Part shown: one piece after another, positions 1 through 4,983 of the stretch
Layout: each line of letters starts with the position of its first letter
Position numbering within the stretch: the first letter of the stretch is position 1
Source of the DNA: Paludibacteraceae bacterium
Lineage (GTDB): Bacteria; Bacteroidota; Bacteroidia; Bacteroidales; Paludibacteraceae
Direction: 5' to 3'
Assembly (NCBI GenBank): GCA_017550055.1
Contig: JAFYMM010000344.1
Span: 1-6,255 of the forward strand
Length of the DNA stretch: 6,255 nucleotides
Made by a program: the position numbers and the translations under genes
The notes under the pieces: generated by a model
Databases searched by the model: none
Told to the model about the DNA's origin: nothing
What the model saw: the letters and a program-made list of their open reading frames with translations, nothing else

Positions 1-453
1 GCTGCTGCAACTCTTATCGGCTGCTTGATGCTTGGTAACTTAATGAAAGAGTGTGGTGTAGTTGATCGTTTGACTAAAACAGTTCAAAACGAATTGATGA
101 ACATCTGTACTATTTTCTTGGGTATCACAGTAGGTGCAACTGCAACTGCAGGTACATTCCTTTCATGGGGTACTCTCGGTATCTTGGCTATGGGTATCTG
201 TGCATTCGCATTCGGTTCAGCAGGTGGTGTATTGCTTGCTAAATTCATGAACCTCTTCTTGAAAAATAAAATCAACCCACTTATTGGTTCAGCAGGTGTA
301 TCTGCAGTGCCAATGGCTGCTCGTGTTTCTCAAAAAGTTGGTCAAGAAGAAAATCCAACAAACTATTTGTTGATGCACGCTATGGGTCCAAACGTAGCAG
401 GTGTTATCGGTTCTGCAGTAGCAGCTGGTATCCTCCTCAGCATGCTTGGATAA
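1..453 (+). CDS. Sodium-translocating biotin-dependent decarboxylase, beta subunit (OadB/MmdB/GcdB family), 3' part
   Basis: The frame is open from the left edge and ends at TAA 451-453, so only the last 150 residues are present. The family is the polytopic membrane subunit that decarboxylates carboxybiotin and couples this to Na+ export. Seen here are hydrophobic Gly/Ala-rich membrane segments and the block NPLIGSAGVSAVPMAAR starting at nt 274. From what I know of Klebsiella OadB, this block holds the Asn373, Gly377, Ser382 and Arg389 equivalents of the ion/proton path; the spacing (0, +4, +9, +16) matches exactly. The end (HAMGPNVAGVIGSAVAAG) is also typical of the family. The beta subunit usually closes a cluster with the carboxyltransferase and biotin carrier subunits, which would lie to the left. 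Whether the substrate is methylmalonyl-CoA or oxaloacetate cannot be told from this subunit, so no symbol is given. A terminator follows 17 bases after the stop. Confidence 0.95.
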   Translation, partial: AAATLIGCLMLGNLMKECGVVDRLTKTVQNELMNICTIFLGITVGATATAGTFLSWGTLGILAMGICAFAFGSAGGVLLAKFMNLFLKNKINPLIGSAGVSAVPMAARVSQKVGQEENPTNYLLMHAMGPNVAGVIGSAVAAGILLSMLG

Positions 454-469
454 TAGCTAAAAAATAGAT

Positions 470-503
470 AAAAGTTGTCCTATTGAATAGGGCAACTTTT
501 TAT
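470..503 (+). terminator. Intrinsic terminator after the decarboxylase beta gene
   Basis: AAAAGTTGTCCTA (470-482) pairs with TAGGGCAACTTTT (488-500), 13 bp with one G-U, leaving a 5-nt loop, and a T-rich run follows (497-504). It lies 17 bases after the stop codon. Its T-tract runs straight into the tRNA-Gln gene that starts at 504, so the terminator and the tRNA leader share the same bases. Confidence 0.8.
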
Positions 504-574
504 TGCCCTATTGTGTAATGGTAGCACAGCAGATTCTGGTTCTGTACGTCTGGGTTCGACTCCTAGTGGGGCAA
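504..574 (+). tRNA. tRNA-Gln, anticodon CTG
   Basis: A full cloverleaf of 71 nt can be folded by eye. The acceptor stem is 504-510 with 567-573 (TGCCCTA/TGGGGCA, one G-U). The D stem is 513-516/524-527, with GG in the loop. The anticodon stem is 529-533/541-545, with loop TTCTGGT at 534-540, which puts anticodon CTG at 536-538. The variable loop has 4 nt (546-549). The T stem is 550-554/562-566, with loop TTCGACT. The discriminator is A574 and no CCA is encoded. The weak first pair U1-A72 fits glutamine tRNAs. The tRNA would read CAG codons. No separate promoter is visible between the upstream stop codon and the tRNA, so it may depend on transcription coming through the decarboxylase terminator. 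Confidence 0.93.
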
Positions 575-582
575 CTATATGA

Positions 583-610
583 GTTGAGAGTTGAGAGTTG
601 AGAGTTGAGA
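583..610. repeat. Heptamer tandem repeat, GTTGAGA x4
   Basis: Four perfect head-to-tail copies of GTTGAGA start 8 bases after the tRNA 3' end. No ORF or promoter is associated with them. The 7-bp period recurs with related units in other gaps of this window. A TCAAC at 613-617 could pair with a GTTGA of any copy to make a short stem. Confidence 0.95.
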
Positions 611-682
611 TTTCAACCAAAGGTCTTTAAATATTTGACAATAAAAAGTTAAAAGAAATAAATTAAAGAAATAACTATAAAT

Positions 683-720
683 AAATAGGGTTGCTCAAAA
701 AAAAAAGAGCAACCCTATTT
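683..720. terminator. Bidirectional terminator between tRNA-Gln and panD
   Basis: A perfect 14-bp stem joins AAATAGGGTTGCTC (683-696) and GAGCAACCCTATTT (707-720), with a 10-nt loop made only of A on the + strand. On the + strand CGTTTTTAT follows; on the - strand the stem is followed by T-rich sequence. It lies 18 bases beyond the panD stop codon (739-741) and serves both the + strand tRNA transcript and the - strand panD transcript, which converge here. The rest of 575-738 holds only the heptamer repeat and AT-rich sequence. Confidence 0.9.
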
Positions 721-738
721 CGTTTTTATATCATAAAA

Positions 739-1089
739 TTAAACTAACTTATTAGTTTGTGTGTCAGGAAATACTACAGCAGGTTTAAAAGTTTTTGCTT
801 CTTCTTCGGTCATCCAAGTATATGCCATAATGATAATTATATCACCTACATTTACCAAGTGAGCCGCTGCACCATTCACACAAATAACACCAGAACCACG
901 TTCTCCTGGTATTACGTATGTTTCAAAACGACTACCATTGTTGTTATCAACTACCTGCACACGCTCGTTAGGATAAATATTAGCAGCCTCCATGAGGTCT
1001 TGATCAATGGTAATACTACCTATATAGTCAAGGCATGACTCTGTTATAGTCACACGATGTATTTTGCTTTTTACTAAATTGAGGTACAT
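739..1089 (-). CDS. panD: Aspartate 1-decarboxylase (pyruvoyl enzyme)
   Basis: This enzyme makes beta-alanine from L-aspartate, the amine partner used by PanC in pantothenate synthesis. The 116-aa product has the processing site Gly24-Ser25; in this family the chain cleaves itself there and Ser25 becomes the pyruvoyl cofactor. Residues known to matter in the E. coli enzyme fall at the same numbers: Lys9, Tyr22, Arg54, Tyr58 and Asn72 (in VNGAAAH, 71-77). The C-terminus is about ten residues shorter than the 126-aa E. coli protein. The start ATG (1087-1089) is secure because the N-terminal numbering matches. It is the last gene of the leftward run, 67 bp downstream of panC, with a strong terminator behind it. 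No promoter is seen in the panC-panD gap, so co-transcription with panC is likely. Confidence 0.97.
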   Translation of the reverse strand: MYLNLVKSKIHRVTITESCLDYIGSITIDQDLMEAANIYPNERVQVVDNNNGSRFETYVIPGERGSGVICVNGAAAHLVNVGDIIIIMAYTWMTEEEAKTFKPAVVFPDTQTNKLV

Positions 1090-1095
1090 TTTATC

Positions 1096-1120
1096 AATTC
1101 ATAATTCATAATTCATAATT
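1096..1120. repeat. Heptamer tandem repeat, AATTCAT x3.6, upstream of panD
   Basis: Three complete copies of AATTCAT plus AATT fill the panC-panD gap just before the panD start codon. On the transcribed strand this reads as ATGAATT units, so each copy carries an out-of-register ATG. The same heptamer occurs upstream of fabH at 6079-6106. Confidence 0.93.
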
Positions 1121-1156
1121 AAATGATTTATAAATTATTGATTGTTAAATTATTAT

Positions 1157-2008
1157 TTATTTAAATCTGATATTGTCAATCAAACGAACTGAGCCACAAT
1201 ATACTGTAATACAACCTACAACATAATCAGCATCTTCCCATTTTTCGATAGATTGAAGTGTATCTCCATTGACAATGTCGTAATACTCTACTTCGAGACC
1301 TTCATGGCGATTGATTGCAGCAATAGTTGCATCGTGAAGTTCATGAACAGTTGTCATAGAATAGAAAGATGTGCTCTCCTTCAACACTGCATGAATATTT
1401 GCCGCTAAAGCACGTTGCTCTTCAGTCAACAATGTATTACGAGATGAACGAGCAAGACCACTCTCTTCACGCACAATTGGACATCCTATAATCTCAATTT
1501 CGAATTGCATAGAGCGAACCATGTGACGAATGATAGCAAGTTGTTGGAAGTCTTTTTCTCCAAAATATGCACGTGTAGGTTGCACAAGACGGAAAAGTTT
1601 GCTAACTACTTGCACTACCCCATTAAAATGACCTGGACGGAATTTGCCTTCCATTACCTCATCTAACCCTGCGAAATCGAATTGGAATGTTGTATTCATC
1701 TCCTCTTCGGTATAAAATTCTTCGGCAGAAGGTGCAAATACGGCTCTACATCCAACAGACTCAAGAAGAGCAGAATCAGCCTCAAGTGTACGTGGATATT
1801 TAGCCAAGTCGTTTTTATCATTAAATTGAGTTGGATTAACAAATACACTAACTATAGCTACTTCATTTTCAGCCACAGCACGACGTACAAGTTGTAAATG
1901 TCCTTCATGAAGGGCACCCATAGTAGGCACAAAACCTATTGTCTTATTTTCAGCTTTTAGCGCCGCAACATATTGCTCTAATTCAGCAATTGATTTAATC
2001 AAATCCAT
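1157..2008 (-). CDS. panC: Pantothenate synthetase (pantoate--beta-alanine ligase)
   Basis: It joins pantoate and beta-alanine using ATP, through a pantoyl-adenylate, in the cytoplasm. The 283-aa length is normal for the family. Motifs in order: PTMGALHEGH (28-37, the HIGH-like nucleotide-binding motif with His34 and His37), NPTQF (58-62, pantoate-binding Gln61), KFRPGHFNGV (122-131), FGEKDFQQ (149-156) and the KMSKS-like region ending LARSSRN (185-191). All expected catalytic blocks are intact. The ATG at 2006-2008 gives the usual N-terminus, with only about 27 residues before the first motif. It lies upstream of panD, which makes its beta-alanine. panB is not in the window. The 119-bp gap from lptB is filled with repeats and shows no TAnnTTTG box, so read-through from lptB is possible. 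Confidence 0.98.
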   Translation of the reverse strand: MDLIKSIAELEQYVAALKAENKTIGFVPTMGALHEGHLQLVRRAVAENEVAIVSVFVNPTQFNDKNDLAKYPRTLEADSALLESVGCRAVFAPSAEEFYTEEEMNTTFQFDFAGLDEVMEGKFRPGHFNGVVQVVSKLFRLVQPTRAYFGEKDFQQLAIIRHMVRSMQFEIEIIGCPIVREESGLARSSRNTLLTEEQRALAANIHAVLKESTSFYSMTTVHELHDATIAAINRHEGLEVEYYDIVNGDTLQSIEKWEDADYVVGCITVYCGSVRLIDNIRFK

Positions 2009-2020
2009 AATTCTTAAAAA

Positions 2021-2048
2021 TTTGAAATGTGAAATTTGAAATGTGAAA
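2021..2048. repeat. Tandem repeat TTTGAAATGTGAAA x2 (7-bp sub-period)
   Basis: Two exact 14-bp copies (2021-2034, 2035-2048). Each is itself two heptamers, TTTGAAA and TGTGAAA, so the stretch is four phased heptamers. It lies upstream of panC in the lptB-panC gap. Confidence 0.93.
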
Positions 2049-2073
2049 GTTACCTTTTCGGGATTAACTTTCA
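2044..2073. other. Inverted repeat (9-bp stem) in the lptB-panC gap
   Basis: TGAAAGTTA (2044-2052) is perfectly complementary to TAACTTTCA (2065-2073) with a 12-nt loop. On the + strand the right arm is followed after some bases by a T6 run (2083-2088), but no + strand gene ends here. On the - strand it lies within the presumed lptB-panC transcript, where it could slow or trim read-through. The right arm continues into further heptad-phased sequence. Confidence 0.55.
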
Positions 2074-2113
2074 GCTCTCAATTTTTTATCGCCAAAGGCT
2101 CAAAGGCCTTCGG

Positions 2114-2127
2114 TTCAACTTTCAACT
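2114..2127. repeat. Heptamer repeat TTCAACT x2 abutting the lptB stop
   Basis: Two exact TTCAACT copies end on the base next to the lptB stop codon (2128-2130). On the - strand the unit reads AGTTGAA, resembling the GTTGAGA unit after the tRNA. Confidence 0.85.
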
Positions 2128-2877
2128 TTATATTGATACTTTTGTTTTTTGTTTCAATTGGAAATCACGACCAAGATATTTTTCACGCACTACTGGGTTG
2201 TCTGCCAACTCTTTAGGAGTACCTTGAAACAATATTTTACCTTCAAAAAGCAGATATGCTCTATCCGTAATAGAGAGTGTTTCATCTACATTATGGTCGG
2301 TGATTAGAATACCTATATTCTTGTCTTTCAAGTGCCAAACAATGTCTTGAATATCTTGCACTGCAATAGGGTCAACACCAGCAAAAGGTTCGTCGAGCAT
2401 AACAAAATCAGGTTCGATCGCAAGACAACGAGCAATTTCACAACGACGACGCTCGCCACCAGAAAGACGGTCGCCAATATTCTTACGCACATGCTCAAGA
2501 CGAAATTCTGCAATCAACTGTTCCAACTTCTCACGCTGATACTCTTTTGTAAACTTAGTCATTTCGAGTACTGCCCTTATATTATCTTCAACAGTCATTT
2601 TACGAAAGACAGATGCCTCTTGAGCTAAATAACCAATCCCTGCTTGAGCACGACGATATACTGGATATTTTGTAATTTCTTGTTCATTTAGAAAAATCTT
2701 GCCACTATTAGGAACAACAAGACCTGTAGTCATATAAAACGTAGTGGTCTTACCTGCACCATTTGGTCCAAGCAACCCTACGATTTCGCCTTGTTTTACC
2801 TCGATAGAAACATCATTCACTACAGTACGTTTGCCGTATGTCTTAAAGAGATGCTCTGTACGCAAAATTTTCTCCAT
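2128..2877 (-). CDS. lptB: LPS export ABC transporter ATP-binding protein LptB
   Basis: This is the cytoplasmic ATPase that, with LptFG, pulls lipopolysaccharide from the inner membrane into the Lpt bridge to the outer membrane. The 249-aa product has all ABC parts in order: Walker A GPNGAGKTT (37-45, Lys43), Q-loop Gln86, signature LSGGE (138-142), Walker B ending in DEP (162-164) with catalytic Glu163, D-loop GVDP (167-170) and switch His195 in TDHNV. The phrase LDEPFAGVDPIAV is characteristic of LptB rather than of amino-acid (LivF/LivG) ATPases, though these are the nearest alternative. ATG 2875-2877 gives the normal short N-terminus. The membrane partners are not in the window, which is usual since lptB is often separate from lptFG. 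panC lies downstream, probably on the same transcript. Confidence 0.95.
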   Translation of the reverse strand: MEKILRTEHLFKTYGKRTVVNDVSIEVKQGEIVGLLGPNGAGKTTTFYMTTGLVVPNSGKIFLNEQEITKYPVYRRAQAGIGYLAQEASVFRKMTVEDNIRAVLEMTKFTKEYQREKLEQLIAEFRLEHVRKNIGDRLSGGERRRCEIARCLAIEPDFVMLDEPFAGVDPIAVQDIQDIVWHLKDKNIGILITDHNVDETLSITDRAYLLFEGKILFQGTPKELADNPVVREKYLGRDFQLKQKTKVSI

Positions 2878-2895
2878 TTATTTTTGCCTTTTTTT

Positions 2896-2918
2896 AGACA
2901 TGAAGACATGAGAACATG
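2896..2918. repeat. Short tandem repeat AGACATGA x2 plus a diverged copy
   Basis: AGACATGA occurs at 2896-2903 and 2904-2911, followed by GAACATG (2912-2918). It lies in the 75-bp gap between nupG and lptB, in the presumed lptB 5' untranslated region. Confidence 0.7.
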
Positions 2919-2929
2919 TTTTATTTACG

Positions 2930-2937
2930 AAGGTAAT
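2930..2937 (-). promoter_or_regulatory. Possible lptB promoter -7 box (TACCTTCG)
   Basis: On the - strand TACCTTCG matches the Bacteroidetes -7 consensus TAnnTTTG at all but one fixed position and would give a leader of roughly 45 nt before the lptB ATG. No TTG element is visible at the right -33 distance, so this is weak. Confidence 0.25.
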
Positions 2938-2952
2938 CTATAAAAATACCCT

Positions 2953-4200
2953 TTAAAAATTTGTTTTCTTTTCCTTAAAAATAAGAGTAAATGCTATAGC
3001 AACAACCAATGCGAAGCCAGCAAATATATACCACACCGAAGTCCAATCGCCCACTAAATAGCCCATTGAATTATAATAACAATAGTGATTTACAACAGTT
3101 TGTGCAAGCAACACACCAATTGTGGAACCAAAACCATTGGTCATCATCATGAACAACCCCTGTGCCGACGAACGCAAATTTGTATTTACTTCCTTATTAA
3201 CAAACAAAGAACCCGATATATTGAAAAAATCGAAAGCCATGCCATACACAATCATCGACAAGACAAATAGCCATACCCCACTACCAGGATTTCCCATACC
3301 AAAGAAAGCGAAACGAAGCGTCCAAGCCAACATTGCTATAATCATCACATTCTTAATACCAAAGCGTTTCAAGAAAAATGGTATAAGAAGGATACATATA
3401 GTTTCAGATATTTGACTGAGCGATATGAGCATATTGGCATGTTGCACTCCAAAAGTATCAGCAAATTCGGGATAAGCCCCAAAACTTGAGATAAATGGAT
3501 TGGCATAGCCATTGGTAATCTGCAATATCATCCCTAACAACATAGAGAAGATAAAAAAGACTGCCATTCTATATTCTTTGAATAGAGCAAAAGCATTCAA
3601 TCCAAGAGCCTCAACGAGCGATTTTTTGCCACTATCACGTTCGGTAGAACATTCGGGCAAAGTAAACGAATAAGTAGCCAATAATATACCTAAACCTCCA
3701 CTAACAACATATTGTGCAGCAGTAGATTGAAAACCCAACAAATCAATAGCCCACATCGAACAAATAAATCCGATAGTGCCAAACACACGGATTGGAGGGA
3801 ATGCCTTAATAGCATCAAGCCCCTCTTTGTCTAAAGCATTGTATGCTACCGAATTGGACAATGCCCAAGTAGGCATATAAAACGCTACGCTTATACTATA
3901 TAAAGTAAACAATGTGCTAAATTGCACAATATCAGCAGTCAAACCATACCATCCTGCAGCTATCATAAAAGCACCTGCGATGCCATGACATATACCAAGC
4001 AACTTTTGCGCTGGAATCCAACGGTCTGCCACGATTCCCATTAGTGCAGGCATAAATATCGAAACTATGCCTTGAATTGAATAGAACAGACCAATATTGG
4101 CACCGAGACCTGCATTGCCGAGATAATTGCCCATTGAAGTGAGATATGCTCCCCATATAGCAAATTGAAGAAAACTCAATATGATTAACCTAAGCTTCAT
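2953..4200 (-). CDS. nupG: Nucleoside:H+ symporter, NupG/XapB type (MFS)
   Basis: An inner-membrane importer of nucleosides driven by the proton gradient, in the NHS family of the major facilitator superfamily. The 415-aa length is close to E. coli NupG (418 aa). The sequence is hydrophobic throughout, in a pattern fitting 12 membrane segments. Stretches that I recall as nearly identical in E. coli NupG include LSFLQF near the N-terminus (8-13), FMPALMGIVADRW (49-61, the MFS loop 2-3 region), FPPIRVFGTIGF (134-145), FFIFSMLLG (215-223), LQITN (226-230), GIKNV (281-285) and VYGMAFDFFNISGS (318-331). ATG 4198-4200 aligns with the normal start. Which nucleosides it carries cannot be read from the sequence. 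It lies 90 bp downstream of the bifunctional nuclease gene; a salvage link between the two is only suggested by proximity. Confidence 0.95.
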   Translation of the reverse strand: MKLRLIILSFLQFAIWGAYLTSMGNYLGNAGLGANIGLFYSIQGIVSIFMPALMGIVADRWIPAQKLLGICHGIAGAFMIAAGWYGLTADIVQFSTLFTLYSISVAFYMPTWALSNSVAYNALDKEGLDAIKAFPPIRVFGTIGFICSMWAIDLLGFQSTAAQYVVSGGLGILLATYSFTLPECSTERDSGKKSLVEALGLNAFALFKEYRMAVFFIFSMLLGMILQITNGYANPFISSFGAYPEFADTFGVQHANMLISLSQISETICILLIPFFLKRFGIKNVMIIAMLAWTLRFAFFGMGNPGSGVWLFVLSMIVYGMAFDFFNISGSLFVNKEVNTNLRSSAQGLFMMMTNGFGSTIGVLLAQTVVNHYCYYNSMGYLVGDWTSVWYIFAGFALVVAIAFTLIFKEKKTNF

Positions 4201-4214
4201 ATAACGTAAAACTT

Positions 4215-4222
4215 CAAATTTA
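4215..4222 (-). promoter_or_regulatory. Possible nupG promoter -7 box (TAAATTTG)
   Basis: TAAATTTG on the - strand fits the Bacteroidetes -7 consensus TAnnTTTG fully. It lies 14 bases before the nupG ATG, so the leader would be very short (under about 10 nt). No TTG is seen at the -33 distance, and the AT-rich context makes chance matches common. Confidence 0.3.
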
Positions 4223-4290
4223 TTTAATGCTATTTTCGCATACGGAGTGATTTTTATCTCCGCACTTAATCTCTAATAGTCAAGGCTATT

Positions 4291-4836
4291 TTACTGAAGT
4301 CCTTTCAATCGATTTTTTATCTCTTGCGCTCGTTCATAGTTTTCTGATGCTATGGCACGTTGTAGGGCTTCATCTAATTCTTCGTCGAAAAGCATCGAAA
4401 CAGGGGCATCGTCGGTATGACGGATTTGAACACGGTCTTTTACCTCTTCTAATATCTTTTCTTCTACATATATCGGCGCATTATAACGAATTGCGAGTGC
4501 TACGGAATCGGATGTGCGACTATCTAATTGCAACTCTTCATCACCATTCATTATCACCAACTTAGAAAAATATGCTTCCCCTGATTTTCGCACAATATCC
4601 ACTCTTACGAGGTCAATATCGCACTGATTCATAAGGTCGAGCATAAGGTCGTAAACTATTGGTCGTTTCAATTCTACTTTTTGTAGTCCAACAAGTATGC
4701 TTCGAGCCTCAAATCCTCCTATTATGATAGGCAGCTTGCGACTACCCTCCACCTCTTCTAACATCAAAAGATAAATGTCGTTGTCGGGTTTGGCTTCGCT
4801 TACTCCCATTATTCTTACTTCTCGTGGCGAAATCAT
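4291..4836 (-). CDS. Bifunctional nuclease family protein (BFN/DUF151) with C-terminal UVR motif
   Basis: The family is named for DNase and RNase activity reported for plant members; its role in Bacteroidetes is not well known. From ATG 4836 the product has 181 aa. The BFN domain covers about residues 4-130 and includes KLPIIIGGFEARSI (34-47), KRPIVYDLM (57-65) and LDSRTSDSVALAIR (104-117, the conserved acidic/Ser block). A UVR motif follows at the C-terminus (about 152-181, SENYERAQEIKNRL), like the UvrB/UvrC contact helix. A longer reading from TTG 4857 adds seven residues (MIEKNII); I prefer the ATG because the domain begins almost at once after it and because the TTG falls inside the 24-bp repeat, though the longer form is not excluded. 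It follows fabH with a gap containing repeats, and precedes nupG. The nuclease activity is inferred from the family name only. Confidence 0.9.
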   Translation of the reverse strand: MISPREVRIMGVSEAKPDNDIYLLMLEEVEGSRKLPIIIGGFEARSILVGLQKVELKRPIVYDLMLDLMNQCDIDLVRVDIVRKSGEAYFSKLVIMNGDEELQLDSRTSDSVALAIRYNAPIYVEEKILEEVKDRVQIRHTDDAPVSMLFDEELDEALQRAIASENYERAQEIKNRLKGLQ

Positions 4837-4855
4837 AATAATATTTTTTTCTATC

Positions 4856-4879
4856 AATACACACTGTGAGTGGGTATTT
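4856..4879. repeat. 24-bp near-palindromic repeat, copy 1
   Basis: This 24-bp sequence is identical to 4960-4983. Its first 23 bases form an interrupted dyad: AATAC-A-CACT, central GTG, AGTG-G-GTATT, 9 of 10 pairs matched. It sits just upstream of the nuclease gene start, and the alternative TTG start codon (4855-4857) overlaps its edge. Confidence 0.9.
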
Positions 4880-4901
4880 TGCAGGTATGGTTATCCTATG
4901 A

Positions 4902-4923
4902 TGAAGGTTGCTTGAAGGTTGCT
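4902..4923. repeat. 11-bp tandem repeat TGAAGGTTGCT x2
   Basis: Two exact adjacent copies (4902-4912, 4913-4923), in the fabH-nuclease gap between the two 24-bp repeats. No ORF is associated. Confidence 0.9.
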
Positions 4924-4959
4924 ATAAGTATATTAAAATTTAGTAATTTTTGAAAGTTA

Positions 4960-4983
4960 AATACACACTGTGAGTGGGTATTT
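4960..4983. repeat. 24-bp near-palindromic repeat, copy 2, overlapping the fabH stop
   Basis: Exact second copy of 4856-4879, 104 bp away. It reaches into the fabH stop codon (4982-4984). In the fabH transcript it can form a stem with one mismatch and a 3-nt loop, but no U-tract follows, so it is not a standard intrinsic terminator. Confidence 0.9.

Noticed and set aside
504..574. tRNA gene as an integration site of a mobile element
   Set aside because: No integrase, no repeat of the tRNA 3' end (551-574) elsewhere in the window, and the flanking genes are core metabolism.
583..610. CRISPR-like array
   Set aside because: The units are 7 bp, directly adjacent and without spacers; this is a simple tandem repeat.
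757..1038. 93-codon + strand ORF opposite panD
   Set aside because: It is the reverse-frame shadow of a fully conserved panD; the peptide has no recognisable features and no promoter.
2053..2127. Riboswitch or T-box upstream of panC
   Set aside because: The gap is low-complexity repeat sequence with one short stem; no conserved aptamer-like core is visible.
4275..4290. Terminator after the nuclease gene (AATAG/CTATT)
   Set aside because: The stem is only 5 bp and no T-tract follows on the - strand.
4837..4857. Start of the nuclease at TTG 4857
   Set aside because: It adds seven residues before a domain that already begins just after ATG 4836, and it overlaps a 24-bp repeat. It cannot be fully excluded.
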